From positions 186,001-250,000 of the forward strand of contig JBASRE010000042.1 of assembly GCA_049273695.1 (NCBI GenBank): 64,000 bases of DNA. The letters run 5' to 3'. The translations under genes and the position numbers were made by a program. Shown piece after piece: positions 8,501-18,084 of this stretch. Within the stretch, counting starts at the first letter, position 1. The number at the start of each line of letters is the position of its first letter. The notes beneath the pieces are model-generated. The model made no database searches. It saw only the letters and a program-made list of their open reading frames with translations, and was not told the DNA's origin. The stretch comes from UBA11740 sp049273695. GTDB lineage: Bacteria > Acidobacteriota > Blastocatellia > Pyrinomonadales > Pyrinomonadaceae.

Positions 8501-9757
8501 GTGAAGCGAATTCGTCTAATCACTCTTCTTGTCGCATTGGCGGTAACCCTAGCCGCGGCCATCTCGCCGTTTTCGGCGCAGTCAGCGTTTTCGTCGCGTG
8601 GGCGGCATGCGCCTGAGGCTTCGGCCCCCAAGCCCGTCGTCACGATTCCATTTAAGCTCGTGACGAGACACATCGTTGTCCCGGTCAAGATTAACAATTC
8701 GCGGCCGCTGTCATTTGTTTTTGATACCGGCGACAAAGTCGGCATAGTCGATATTGCACGCGCAAAGGAACTCGGGTTGGATCTTCACGGGCAACTTCGC
8801 ATTGGTGGCGCCGGCAGCGACACGCTCGTCGGTTCGTATGTCCGCGCTGCGACATGGAAACTGCAGGGCTTCGAAGATTTTTCTCAGCCGATCGCACTGG
8901 CGATTCCACTTGGCCGCCTGGCCGCGCGATTCGGACACGCCTTTGATGGGATCATCGGCAGTGACTTCATCAAACGGTTTGTGATCGAAATTGATTACCA
9001 GGCGCGCGTTCTCAAGTTGCACGCTAAAGACGGGTTCGTTTACTCGGGCAGCGGCGAGAGCATACCGATTCAATTCAATGGCCAGGGGCATCCACTCATT
9101 GACGCGGAGGTGACACCGCGCGGCGGACAACCGATCAAGGGAAAGTTTGTGCTCGATCTTGGGTCCGGCGGCGCGCTCGCTTTACATACTCCGTTGGTCA
9201 AAGAGCACCGCCTGCTCGAAGCGAATCATCACACGATCCGAGCAATTGGTGTCGGCGGCGCGGGCGGCGACGTCCAAGCTCGCCTCGGCCGTGTGTCAGA
9301 ACTGAAGATTGGCAAATTCAAAATCACGGCGCCCACGGCTCTGTTTTCCCAGGACAAAGCCGGCGCTTTCGCAAGTGCCTCGCTCGCCGGAAATATCGGT
9401 CAGCGGATCGCGAGTAAGTTCAGACTGTTTCTCGACTACGAACGTCAGCGAATAATTCTCGAACCGGCTTCGACTTTTCCGGAGCCTTTCGACCAGACGC
9501 AGAGTGGCCTAGCCCTCACTGCCGAAGGTGCAGATTTTTCTGTCCTTCGCGTTCTCGACGTGCTCGAAAATTCACCCGCGTCCGAAGCTGGGCTGCTGAA
9601 GAACGATCAGATTGTGAAAGTTAACGGTAAGAACGCAGCGGATCTGAGTATCACGGCCCTGGGTGAACTCTTCGAGCGTCCGGGAAATTATCGAATCACA
9701 GTGCTTCGCGGTGACAAGCAGGTTGAGGTGACGCTAACCACGCGGAAGTTGATCTGA
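8501..9757 (+). CDS. secreted retropepsin-like aspartyl protease with C-terminal PDZ domain
   Basis: A 418-residue protein with an N-terminal signal (RLITLLVALAVTLAAAISPF). Two halves each carry an aspartyl-protease-type motif: FVFDTGDKVGIVD around residue 75 and FVLDLGSGGALALHT around residue 215. The second has DLG instead of DTG, so activity may be altered. The last ~90 residues form a PDZ domain (VLENSPASEAGLLKNDQIVKVNG). This retropepsin-plus-PDZ layout is common in Acidobacteriota and Bacteroidota and mostly uncharacterised; it probably acts in the periplasm. GTG start at 8501 with GGAG eight bases upstream. Confidence 0.85.
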   Translation: MKRIRLITLLVALAVTLAAAISPFSAQSAFSSRGRHAPEASAPKPVVTIPFKLVTRHIVVPVKINNSRPLSFVFDTGDKVGIVDIARAKELGLDLHGQLRIGGAGSDTLVGSYVRAATWKLQGFEDFSQPIALAIPLGRLAARFGHAFDGIIGSDFIKRFVIEIDYQARVLKLHAKDGFVYSGSGESIPIQFNGQGHPLIDAEVTPRGGQPIKGKFVLDLGSGGALALHTPLVKEHRLLEANHHTIRAIGVGGAGGDVQARLGRVSELKIGKFKITAPTALFSQDKAGAFASASLAGNIGQRIASKFRLFLDYERQRIILEPASTFPEPFDQTQSGLALTAEGADFSVLRVLDVLENSPASEAGLLKNDQIVKVNGKNAADLSITALGELFERPGNYRITVLRGDKQVEVTLTTRKLI

Positions 9758-9890
9758 GGGACCTCAACAGATTCACCCTGCGAGCCGCGCGGAATCGAGT
9801 GGACTCAGACGCGTCCGTTCGGTAAAAATAGGCGCCGTCCGTGTAGTCCGATCGAGCCGGAATGATTCTTGTCGTCTAAGCAGTTGCTCT

Positions 9891-12800
9891 ATGAAACCTC
9901 ACACCGCCAGAGCCGGGCCAGCTCGCTGTCTGAAAGTCTTTCTGCTCGGTCTCCTGACCCTCACTTCCCAGACGCTTGCGCAGCAGCCTCAGACTTCTGA
10001 ACCTCCTCTTCTCCAGCTCAATCAGCCGCTAACGGCCACCCTCAAAGGGGGTGAATCTCACTTCTACCGGCTTCATGCGGAATCCGGCACCCTGGTGAGA
10101 CTGGTCGTGATGCAGCAGGGCGTGGATCTCGCCGTGCAAGCACTGGATCTACAAAGAACAAGGCTGGCCAGGTCTGAAGATTCTTTCGGACGTGTCGGCC
10201 CGCAGCTTCTGGAGTTCGTCGCTGAAACGGCGGGCGATTTTTCCATCCAGGTGCAGGCGCGCCCCGGTGAATTGGGCGGCACTTATGAAATCAAATATCT
10301 CGAAGTGCGCGCGGTAACGGCCAAAGACCGCACGCGCCAGGCTGCCAACCGACATGTTACTGCCGGAAACCGTTTTCGGTCGCAAGCTTCACCGGAGAGT
10401 ACGCGTGCCATGCTGGTCGAGTATGAAAAGGCCCTGACACTCTTCAAGCAGATTGACGACAAAGCGGGACAGGCGACGTCGTTGCAATACATTGGGACAT
10501 ACCACGAAGCTCAGAGTGACTACCGACGGGCCTGGGAAAACTATTCTGCCGCCCTGGAGTTATGGCGCGAGGTGCCCGACCGCAGAGGCGAAGCTTACGC
10601 GCTTTCCAACATCGGTACGATGCAACTCTATCTAGGTGACCTGAAGCTGGCATATGTCGCTTTCGAACAGGCGCGTGAGATTTATCGCGAAGTCCGCAAC
10701 CGAGAAGGAGAAGGGCTTTGTTACCAGGAGATCGGTAACATTTATCGCCAGCAAGGAGACTTCACCAGGGCCCTGGAATACCTCCAACAGGGCTTGACCA
10801 TTTTTCGCGAAGTCGGCGCGAAAGGCAGATTGCCGTACGTGATGAGCAACATCGGCGTGGCTTATCTGGACCTCGGCAATCTGAAACAGGCTGCTGATTA
10901 TCAAAATCAGGCTTTAGTCATCACGCGCGAGCTGGGACACAAAAGCGGCACAGCGTTGGCGCTCTTTAATCTCGGCGACGTTTATGCGCAACAAGGCGAA
11001 ACGCGCGAGGCGCTTTCTTTCTATCAACAGGCACTGCCGCTGTGCCTTGACGCTGAGAATCGGAATTGCGCCGGGCGAACCCATCGGCGGCTGGCCGGCG
11101 TTTTTGACAGTTTGGGCGAAACGCAGGCGGCTCTGGATCATTACGCAAAAGGCGCGGCGATTTACCGGGAGCGGGAAAGGCCGGTGGAGTTGGCCCGGAT
11201 GCTGAATGCTTCGGGTGTCTTGTATTCATCGTTGGGCGACAAGACGCGGGCCCGCGAACTGCACAGCGAAGCGTTGACGTTAGCGCGCAAAGCCCAAAGC
11301 CGGCAGGATGAAGCTGCGTCTCTCGCAAACCTCGCCGACCTTCATCAAGATCAGGGCCAGACGCAAAAAGCGCGCGAGTCTTACCACCAGGCATTGACCA
11401 TCAGCCGCGAAATAAGAAATCGGCAAAGTGAAGCCGAGAATTTGAGCCGTCTCGGCCTGCTGACAAATTCCGCCGGCAATAAGCCGGAGGCCATCAAATA
11501 CTTCGAACAGGCCCTGGCGATAAGCAACGAACTCGGGGCGAGACCCAATGGCGCGGTGACTCTGAATAATCTGGGCGTTGTCTATGAGCGCTCAGGCGAA
11601 TCAAAACTGGCCCTTGATTATTTCAACCGGGCGCTCGGGATATTTCGTGACATCGAAAACAAAGCCGGCGAAGCAATGATGCTCTATCGCGTCGCGTCAG
11701 TGCAGAAGAAGCTCGGCCAAATAGACGAAGCTCGCCGCCACATCACGGCCGCATTGGAGATCGTCGAAACGATTCGCGGCAAGATCGCCAGCACCGATTT
11801 GCGTTCGTCTTATTTCGCCACTGTCCAGGAGTATTACGAGCTTTATATCGAGTTGTTGATGCGCGCGCACCGCGAGCGACCGCAGGAAAACTTTCATTTC
11901 ATGGCGTTGCAGGCGAGCGAGCAAGCTCGGGCGCGCAGCCTTTTAGATCTGCTGCACGAGGCCCGAGCGGATGTGCGCCAGGGCGTGGACTCGGCCCTGC
12001 TGGCTCGGGAAAAGGAACTGTTGGAACTAATCAACGGCAAGGCAGCGCAACAGCAACTGGCGTTTAGCGATCCGAAGAAAGCGGAGCTGGCACAATCGCT
12101 GGGAACGGAAATCAAGCGGCTCTCTGAAGAATATGAAACTTTGCAGGCCGGCATCCGGCAGCGCAATCCGCATTACGCGGACCTGTCTCGCGCCAGGCCA
12201 ATGAAGCTCGCCGACTTGCAAAACCTGCTCGACGCGCACACCGTCCTGCTCGAATACAAGCTGGGCGACGAGCGCAGTTATTTGTGGCTCGTGTCGCAAT
12301 CGAAGATCGAGAGTCTCGAGCTCCCCCCGCGCCCGGAAGTCGAAAGTCTGGCCCGCCAGTTCTACGACTCGCTGACAGAGCGCAACCGATTCTTCAAAAG
12401 TGAGACGCCGTCGCAGAGACAATCTCGCGTTCAGGTGTCAGAGCAAAAGCTGCAGAGCGTCTCGGCGCGGTTGCGTCAAATGCTGCTTGGTCCGCTGGGC
12501 CCGTCGATCGATGGAAAGCGGTTGGTGGTCGTGGCTGATGGGGCTTTGCAGTACGTGCCGTTTAGTGTTTTGGCCGGCGCCGACGCCTCTGGATTGAACG
12601 GAAACACATCTGCTTCGGGCGCAATTGAAGTTTTGTCATTGCCTTCGATTAGTGTGCTGGCTCAATTGCGACGCGAGAAATCCGCGCGACCGACGCCCCC
12701 GAGAGCCATCGCGATTTTTGCCGATCCGGTTTTTGAGTCAGACGATCCACGTTTACCGGTCGCAGTGCGCCGACAGGTCGCGCGTCTCGACCATGCGCTG

Positions 12801-13424
12801 GTCCAGTCGCAAAGCGATTTTGAGTTCGGACCAGACGGAACACGTTTGCCGCGTCTGTTCGCGTCGCGAGAAGAAGCCAAAGCGATCGCCGCGCTGGCGC
12901 CGGCCGGAACGAGTTATGCGGCTCTGGATTTCCAGGCAAATCGTGAACAAGCGCTCAAGTCCGATCTCAATCAATATCGAGTCTTGCACTTTGCCACGCA
13001 CGGTTTGCTGAACACATCTCGCCCACAATTCTCGGGTATCGTGTTGTCCCTTTACGACGAGAAAGGACGTGAACGCGACGGTTTTCTGCGGCTAAATCAG
13101 ATTTACAATCTGCGTCTCAGCAGCGAGTTGGTCGTCTTGAGTGCGTGCAGCACCGCGCTCGGGAAAGATGTCCGCGGCGAGGGCTTGATCGGTCTGACGC
13201 GCGGATTCATGTACGCGGGCGCGCCGCGAGTTATCGCCAGCCTTTGGAAGGTGGACGACGAAGCGACCACCGAATTGATGAAACTCTTCTATCGCAACCT
13301 GTTGCAAAAACACCTCCCCGCATCCGCAGCCTTGTCCGCCGCGCAGGCTGAAATGCGCGCACAGCCGCGCTGGCGCTCGCCATACTACTGGGCAGCGTTT
13401 ACTTTGCAAGGCGATTGGCGATAG
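9891..13424 (+). CDS. TPR repeat protein with C-terminal CHAT caspase-like peptidase domain
   Basis: A 1177-residue protein with a signal sequence (CLKVFLLGLLTLTSQTLAQ), a beta-rich segment (about 45-150, LKGGESHFYRLHAESGTLVRL), roughly ten tetratricopeptide repeats (about 155-640, e.g. GEAYALSNIGTMQLYLGDLK), a helical linker, and a CHAT domain (about 830-1177). The CHAT catalytic pair is intact: His1037 in HFATHG and Cys1086 in LSACSTALG. CHAT proteases are caspase relatives; relatives with a signal peptide probably work outside the cytoplasm. The sigma factor and anti-sigma genes follow immediately, forming a three-gene module seen repeatedly in Acidobacteriota. Substrate unknown. Confidence 0.92.
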   Translation: MKPHTARAGPARCLKVFLLGLLTLTSQTLAQQPQTSEPPLLQLNQPLTATLKGGESHFYRLHAESGTLVRLVVMQQGVDLAVQALDLQRTRLARSEDSFGRVGPQLLEFVAETAGDFSIQVQARPGELGGTYEIKYLEVRAVTAKDRTRQAANRHVTAGNRFRSQASPESTRAMLVEYEKALTLFKQIDDKAGQATSLQYIGTYHEAQSDYRRAWENYSAALELWREVPDRRGEAYALSNIGTMQLYLGDLKLAYVAFEQAREIYREVRNREGEGLCYQEIGNIYRQQGDFTRALEYLQQGLTIFREVGAKGRLPYVMSNIGVAYLDLGNLKQAADYQNQALVITRELGHKSGTALALFNLGDVYAQQGETREALSFYQQALPLCLDAENRNCAGRTHRRLAGVFDSLGETQAALDHYAKGAAIYRERERPVELARMLNASGVLYSSLGDKTRARELHSEALTLARKAQSRQDEAASLANLADLHQDQGQTQKARESYHQALTISREIRNRQSEAENLSRLGLLTNSAGNKPEAIKYFEQALAISNELGARPNGAVTLNNLGVVYERSGESKLALDYFNRALGIFRDIENKAGEAMMLYRVASVQKKLGQIDEARRHITAALEIVETIRGKIASTDLRSSYFATVQEYYELYIELLMRAHRERPQENFHFMALQASEQARARSLLDLLHEARADVRQGVDSALLAREKELLELINGKAAQQQLAFSDPKKAELAQSLGTEIKRLSEEYETLQAGIRQRNPHYADLSRARPMKLADLQNLLDAHTVLLEYKLGDERSYLWLVSQSKIESLELPPRPEVESLARQFYDSLTERNRFFKSETPSQRQSRVQVSEQKLQSVSARLRQMLLGPLGPSIDGKRLVVVADGALQYVPFSVLAGADASGLNGNTSASGAIEVLSLPSISVLAQLRREKSARPTPPRAIAIFADPVFESDDPRLPVAVRRQVARLDHALVQSQSDFEFGPDGTRLPRLFASREEAKAIAALAPAGTSYAALDFQANREQALKSDLNQYRVLHFATHGLLNTSRPQFSGIVLSLYDEKGRERDGFLRLNQIYNLRLSSELVVLSACSTALGKDVRGEGLIGLTRGFMYAGAPRVIASLWKVDDEATTELMKLFYRNLLQKHLPASAALSAAQAEMRAQPRWRSPYYWAAFTLQGDWR

Positions 13425-13435
13425 TCTCCGCAGCC

Positions 13436-14005
13436 ATGCCGGCGCGGCGCACCACCCGTACACTCGAACAAGCAGAACTCGACCGCCTCCTCGTCTGGCT
13501 GGACAGCGATCGCGCGCGCGCGGGTGAACGCTACGAACAGATTCGCTGGCGACTGATTACGATTTTCGCGGCGCGAAACTGCACCGTTCCTGAAGAATTG
13601 GCTGATGAAACGATTGACCGTGTGGCGCGGCGCGTGTCGGACATCGAAGCAAGTTACACAGGCGATAAGGCACTCTACTTTTTCGGCGTCGCGAACAACG
13701 TGCATCACGAATATTTGAAGACGCCTGCGCCGCCTGAGAGCGCCGTCCCGATCGATGAAAGCGAAGATGATCGCGAACAAGAGCATCGCTGTTTGGATCA
13801 ATGCTTAGGCAAATTGCCTTCCGATTCGCGCGAGATGCTGCTGCGTTACTACTCGCAACAGAAGCAGGCGAAAATCGAATTGCACAAAACGATGGCCGGC
13901 GAAATGGGAATCACGATCAATACGCTGCGGCTGCGCGTGTTGCGGCTTAAAGAGAAGTTGCAGCCATGCATCAGGCGGTGTCTTGAGCGATCGGATTTGA
14001 TTTGA
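13436..14005 (+). CDS. ECF-type RNA polymerase sigma factor
   Basis: A 189-residue sigma-70 family protein. Region 2 is weak but present (about residues 20-90, RYEQIRWRLITIFAARNC to FFGVANNVHHEYL), and region 4 is recognisable near the C terminus: LPSDSREMLLRYYSQ followed by the helix-turn-helix MAGEMGITINTLRLRVLRLKEKL. ATG 13436 begins 11 bp after the CHAT gene stop; a TTG at 13415 inside that gene is a less likely start. The gene order CHAT - sigma - membrane anti-sigma suggests that the sigma factor is controlled by the next product, and perhaps by proteolysis. Confidence 0.85.
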   Translation: MPARRTTRTLEQAELDRLLVWLDSDRARAGERYEQIRWRLITIFAARNCTVPEELADETIDRVARRVSDIEASYTGDKALYFFGVANNVHHEYLKTPAPPESAVPIDESEDDREQEHRCLDQCLGKLPSDSREMLLRYYSQQKQAKIELHKTMAGEMGITINTLRLRVLRLKEKLQPCIRRCLERSDLI

Positions 14006-14080
14006 AATGAAACACAGACGAACACCATACGCAGATGAAGGAAGCGCGTGCCGGCGTTTGCGGTGCTGTGCGGAGCGGGA

Positions 14081-15028
14081 ATGACTGACGGGTTCAAACA
14101 ATTCGAGACAGACGGATCAGAGAACTTTTCTGGCGAAAGGCTCCGGGCGTACCTACTCGGCGAACTGAGCGGAGAGGAGAGGCTGCGGCTCGATCAACGT
14201 TTGTTGACGGACGACGATGTGGCAGAACGTGTCCGGCTCGTCGAAGCTCAGTTGATCGACGAGTACGTCGCGGGCGAACTCGACGCACCTACCGCGGAAG
14301 TTTTCCACACGAAATTCCTGAAGACCGGCGCGCGCCGGGAGCAGTTGCGGGTGACCGCGGCTCTTCAGGATCTCGCATCACGATCCGCGGTTGTGGTGCC
14401 TGTGCCCAGGGCGGCGCAAAAGCGAAGCTGGCGTGAAGCGCTCGCTCCTTTCTTAACGGTCAAACTGCGATCGCCGTGGGTCACAGCTGGTGTGTTTGCG
14501 CTGGTAATACTGGGGATCGGTGTGATTGCGTATTTAGGACCGCAACTGCCGCCGCCCGAGCCGCAAGTTGCACAGCACCCGTCGATCAATGCCGCATCCA
14601 CGCCGGCGAACGCGTCTTCGCCTGCACAGGTGGCGCAGGTTCCGCCGCCAACTCCTCAGTTAAAGCCAACGCCGTCTGAACCGCCAATCGCGGTTGGGGC
14701 TTTTGTTTTGATGCCGGGTGCGTTGCGCGGTCCCGGCGAGACGACGCGCGTGGCCGTACCACGCGGAGAACGCGCGATTCTGCGACTCATTTTGATTTTG
14801 GAGAATCCAGCGCCGGGCACTTACCGGGTAGAACTCGCCAATGCTGACGGGCAGACGGTTACAGTTCGCAATCACCTGAAACCACGTGCGAACGGCCAAA
14901 CAAAAATAGTCGTGGATGTTCCCGCTCGCCTGATTCAAACCGGCGACTATCAAATCAAGCTCGCGCGCCACACGGACGGACAGCTCGAATCTGTCGGACG
15001 CTATTACTTCCGCGCGGTCCCGGAATAG
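14081..15028 (+). CDS. anti-sigma-factor-like transmembrane regulator
   Basis: A 315-residue single-pass membrane protein. Residues 15-100 look like a cytoplasmic anti-sigma domain (RLRAYLLGELSGEERLRLDQ, then EAQLIDEYVAGEL), but the zinc-finger His/Cys residues of classical zf-HC2 proteins are absent. A membrane helix spans about 134-153 (VTAGVFALVILGIGVIAYLG), then a Pro/Ala-rich stalk and a beta-sandwich-like outer domain. This arrangement, next to an ECF sigma gene, fits a membrane-bound anti-sigma factor that senses an outside signal. ATG 14081 is preferred to the GTG at 14048 because of a GGAGCGG site just upstream. Confidence 0.8.
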   Translation: MTDGFKQFETDGSENFSGERLRAYLLGELSGEERLRLDQRLLTDDDVAERVRLVEAQLIDEYVAGELDAPTAEVFHTKFLKTGARREQLRVTAALQDLASRSAVVVPVPRAAQKRSWREALAPFLTVKLRSPWVTAGVFALVILGIGVIAYLGPQLPPPEPQVAQHPSINAASTPANASSPAQVAQVPPPTPQLKPTPSEPPIAVGAFVLMPGALRGPGETTRVAVPRGERAILRLILILENPAPGTYRVELANADGQTVTVRNHLKPRANGQTKIVVDVPARLIQTGDYQIKLARHTDGQLESVGRYYFRAVPE

Positions 15029-15148
15029 CCCACCAAAAACGCCGCAGATTGCCCGGAAAAATTCTCTGAAATTTTTTAGTGGTCATCACCATACTCGGTT
15101 GAATGGCGCAGTAGTTCTCAACTTCAGTCCCGCTCACGGAGGATAATC

Positions 15149-16006
15149 GTGAAAAAACTATTCCTACTTATCGCGCTCGTTTCATTGCTAACGGCGGCAT
15201 GTTCGGGCGGCAAAAACACCAGCACCACCACCGCCGACGCTGAAAAATCAGCCTCCGCGAAGCCAGCCGTCGGCGACACGGCCGTTTTCAAGTTTTCGCG
15301 GCAAGGCTACGTCGAAGGAAAGGTCCAAAGCATCGACGGCACGCGCTACAAAGTGATGTACGGCCAGTCGCCGCAGACCGTAGACGCGGTGGATGTGTAC
15401 ACGCTGCCGAAAGCCGGCGCGAAAGCCGAAGTGATGCCCGGCGACATCGTCGTGGCTCATCAGCGGGATGCTTATTGGCCAGGCGCGGAAGTGAAGAGCG
15501 TTAACGGCGACGTCATCGAAGTACAGGTGATTTCCAACGGCGACAGTTTGAATGTGCCGCCAGAGAAACTTATCAAGATCAATTCAGCCGCGGCGGCTGA
15601 GTTCAAAACGTACGCGCAGGAAGTCTCCTTCCTGAAATCGGCGAAGACAGGTCGTCCCCATCCGCCTGCCGATTACAAACCGAAAGCGGGCCAACGCGTT
15701 GTCGCCGAATGGACCGATCATACCTGGTACATCGGCAACGTGGTCAGCGCGTCGCCAAGCAAAGCGACGGTCAAATGGCCGGCAAGCTTTCCGCAATCGC
15801 AACTGACGTTCGACAAGGTCCTGCCTTATCCGGCGCCCGCAGCGTCTCCAAAACAGAATGACTTTGTGATCGTGAAGCAGGACAGCGAGAACCAGTCGTT
15901 CGCTTATGCGCGAGTGACCAACGTCAACGGCGGCACGGTCGATGTAAAGCTGGCCGACGGCAAGACGCGCACCGTCAAGCAAGGCGACTTCTACGTCGTT
16001 AACTAA
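15149..16006 (+). CDS. lipoprotein with four SH3/Tudor-like repeats
   Basis: A 285-residue protein with a lipoprotein signal (MKKLFLLIALVSLLTAAC; lipid-carrying Cys18). After a short linker it contains four repeats of about 50-60 residues, each following the same plan: a start such as VGDTAVFK, PGDIVVAH, AGQRVVAEW or QNDFVIVK, then an aromatic pair (YWPGAEV, WYIGNVV, FAYARVT), then a short strand and a V-D or V-K turn. This is the layout of Agenet/Tudor/SH3-like barrels. Function unknown; envelope location is likely. Upstream spacing of 120 bp from the anti-sigma gene leaves operon membership open. Start supported by GGAGG at 15139. Confidence 0.8.
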   Translation: MKKLFLLIALVSLLTAACSGGKNTSTTTADAEKSASAKPAVGDTAVFKFSRQGYVEGKVQSIDGTRYKVMYGQSPQTVDAVDVYTLPKAGAKAEVMPGDIVVAHQRDAYWPGAEVKSVNGDVIEVQVISNGDSLNVPPEKLIKINSAAAAEFKTYAQEVSFLKSAKTGRPHPPADYKPKAGQRVVAEWTDHTWYIGNVVSASPSKATVKWPASFPQSQLTFDKVLPYPAPAASPKQNDFVIVKQDSENQSFAYARVTNVNGGTVDVKLADGKTRTVKQGDFYVVN

Positions 16007-16042
16007 TCAACTCACACACTCAGATTGAATCGGAGGTCTCAA

Positions 16043-17170
16043 ATGAATCAGCACTCTTCAACAAAGCTCGCGCGAATCATTGCCTTGTGTTTCATGACGG
16101 CCCTTTTCGCCATCGGCGCTTCGGCGCAGATCAGAATCGGCGACATCAAGATTCCGCTGCCGAAGAATCCGAAAAATCCGCAGCCGAAAAATCCGCCGAC
16201 CACGAATACGAACCCGACGATCCCAAATCCGAACGGCAACAAAACCCCGACGACACCGACCGCTAACACGCGGCCCACGTCGAACCCCAGAGTAGAAACC
16301 GGCGCGACGCGCGACCAGGTCAGCGAATTCAACAAAGACATGGCCCCGTACCGCGAAGGAATGTACTCCCTCAAATGGTGGTCAGAGAGTACTAATAGCA
16401 TTACGTCAGGGTGCGGAGACGTTAAGTCGATTCGTAGAAACTTAACCGAGGGCGCCGCCTTTCTTGAGATCATCAAGCAGAAATACCCCGGGATCGAGAA
16501 CCCTAGTTGGTCAGCGGGCAACTCCGAGCATCATTTGGTCGGCGACTTTCGCCGCGCCGCCGAGAATCGCGAAGCGATCGTCAAGAAGTGTGTGAATGGG
16601 TTGGTGGTTGCGCGCCTGAAAACGAAAATCGAGAGCATTGAGTCCGCGATTGCCGAGTTCGACAAGGGCGAATGGGGAGCCTACGTGCTGGCGCACAACT
16701 TTAATGACAAAGCAGCCCGACATGCGGAAGTCATGGAGAGTTGGAAGGAAGCCTACGCGGCCGCCGGGATCACGATGCCCGACGAATCGGTGTTCGCGGA
16801 GTACGACGCGGCGCATGAGCGACTCGTCACACACGCCAATGAAAACGCCGGCAAATGGGTGTTTCCGCCAACCTTTCGCGACCCGATGATTGAAGCTAAA
16901 GCGCGAGGCTGGCTTAAGGCCAGGGACCCCAGGACGACGGTTGTGAAGATCGGCATGCTCCACGGTGAGTGGCAGGTCAACCATCACCGCAGCGGTATTC
17001 CTTCAGGACGATACAAGCGCGGTTACGTAATGTTCCGCATGCCAGGTGTTCAAAACTGTCTCGTTACAAGTTTTGCTCTCGAGCAGAACTACATCGGTGG
17101 CGGCCGCTTCAATGCCGAAGCGGTTACCAGCGGCATGCAACACTCGCTGCGCATGCAGTTGTGTAAGTGA
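16043..17170 (+). CDS. secreted protein of unknown function with Pro/Asn/Thr-rich N-terminal region
   Basis: A 375-residue protein with a signal peptide (IIALCFMTALFAIGASAQ). Residues about 30-95 are low-complexity, rich in Pro, Asn, Lys and Thr (IPLPKNPKNPQPKNPPTTN), and likely form a flexible spacer. The rest is a mostly helical region (EAIVKKCVNGLVVARLKTKI) and a C-terminal segment with a WQVNHHRSGIPSGRYKRGY motif. I do not recognise the family. CGGAGGT at 16031-16037 fixes ATG 16043. It is followed by another secreted unknown with a 4-bp overlap, so the two probably act together. Confidence 0.75.
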   Translation: MNQHSSTKLARIIALCFMTALFAIGASAQIRIGDIKIPLPKNPKNPQPKNPPTTNTNPTIPNPNGNKTPTTPTANTRPTSNPRVETGATRDQVSEFNKDMAPYREGMYSLKWWSESTNSITSGCGDVKSIRRNLTEGAAFLEIIKQKYPGIENPSWSAGNSEHHLVGDFRRAAENREAIVKKCVNGLVVARLKTKIESIESAIAEFDKGEWGAYVLAHNFNDKAARHAEVMESWKEAYAAAGITMPDESVFAEYDAAHERLVTHANENAGKWVFPPTFRDPMIEAKARGWLKARDPRTTVVKIGMLHGEWQVNHHRSGIPSGRYKRGYVMFRMPGVQNCLVTSFALEQNYIGGGRFNAEAVTSGMQHSLRMQLCK

Positions 17171-17838
17171 GCGCAAGCGAGCTGAACATGTCGATCACTC
17201 TATCGAAGTTACTTTGTTTCGCGGGCATCGTTATCTCGCTGGCATCCGGTTGGGCATCACCCGGTTTGGCGTTTAGTCAGGGACGAGAGGCTGCGCAGCA
17301 TGACCTTTCAACCGACGAGGGTGTCGCTGCCGCAGTCGAGACCCTGACTGGCAAGAAGATGGATCGCCGGAGCCTGACTTGTATCCGTCGAGATCGCGAG
17401 CTGCCGCTTGTTGTAGTAGGGAATTTCGCTTTTGACCGCGGATGCGCCTTTGAAGGCGTGTTTGTTAACGGCCGGTATTTTGGCCAGAGTGAAGCAGCTT
17501 CGTCGGAAGGCGTGCTGGACACGCTTGGCTGGAAGACCGCAAATCAGGAGCAGCGCGAGAAACTAGTGCAGGCTTGGGTGGTAAAGGGCCTGCTCGCGTT
17601 CGTCAAAGTGCTGCATCAGAAAAATGAAGATTTCGAAAACCGATCCTTTCAACCGCCACAGGTGGTTTCAAAGGAAGCCGGTGAGATCAGCATTACACTC
17701 TGGCTGCGGATGCCGTCGGGAAGGTCGCGAGGGAGGAGCTACATTCTCCGCGAGTACAGGTTTTCGAAAGACGGTGTTTTCATTGGCTCTTCAAAGCGCG
17801 AAGATTTCACGGCTTTGAAAGATGACGCTTCAGAATGA
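17167..17838 (+). CDS. secreted protein of unknown function
   Basis: A protein of about 216-223 residues. The GTG at 17167 overlaps the preceding stop as GTGA, which suggests coupled translation; ATG 17188 is an alternative that leaves a neater signal peptide (MSITLSKLLCFAGIVISLAS). The mature part has a Cys pair (SLTCIRRDRE and RGCAFEG) and no family I recognise. It probably belongs to the same transcript as the Pro-rich secreted protein just upstream. Confidence 0.7.
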   Translation: MSASELNMSITLSKLLCFAGIVISLASGWASPGLAFSQGREAAQHDLSTDEGVAAAVETLTGKKMDRRSLTCIRRDRELPLVVVGNFAFDRGCAFEGVFVNGRYFGQSEAASSEGVLDTLGWKTANQEQREKLVQAWVVKGLLAFVKVLHQKNEDFENRSFQPPQVVSKEAGEISITLWLRMPSGRSRGRSYILREYRFSKDGVFIGSSKREDFTALKDDASE

Positions 17839-17892
17839 TGGCGGACACCTTGGGTGCCCGACGGCGGGTAGTGTCTTACTTTGCAGTTTTTT

Positions 17893-17970
17893 CTTTGCGG
17901 GCTGGCGTCTTCGCGTGAACCAACCACTCTCGCAAAAGGCGTTTCACGCAAAGACGCAAAGTCGCAAAGG
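17893..17970. repeat. CGCAAAG hairpin repeat, copy A
   Basis: Imperfect inverted repeat. The right arm (17941-17970) is made of tandem heptamer-like units of the type acgcaaag; the left arm (17893-17920) is its rough reverse complement. The loop (cgcaaaaggc and caaccactct) is also conserved with the copy at 55244-55338 in opposite orientation. One of four copies in this window. Confidence 0.8.
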
Positions 17971-18084
17971 ACCGCCAAGACAGAATAAGACACTAGCCGA
18001 TCGGGCCCGGTGTTTACCGACCCTAGGGAATTGGCGTAAGATGTGCGGCGCACGACGCGAGGTAGGCGGCGTGCGCTTTTACTT

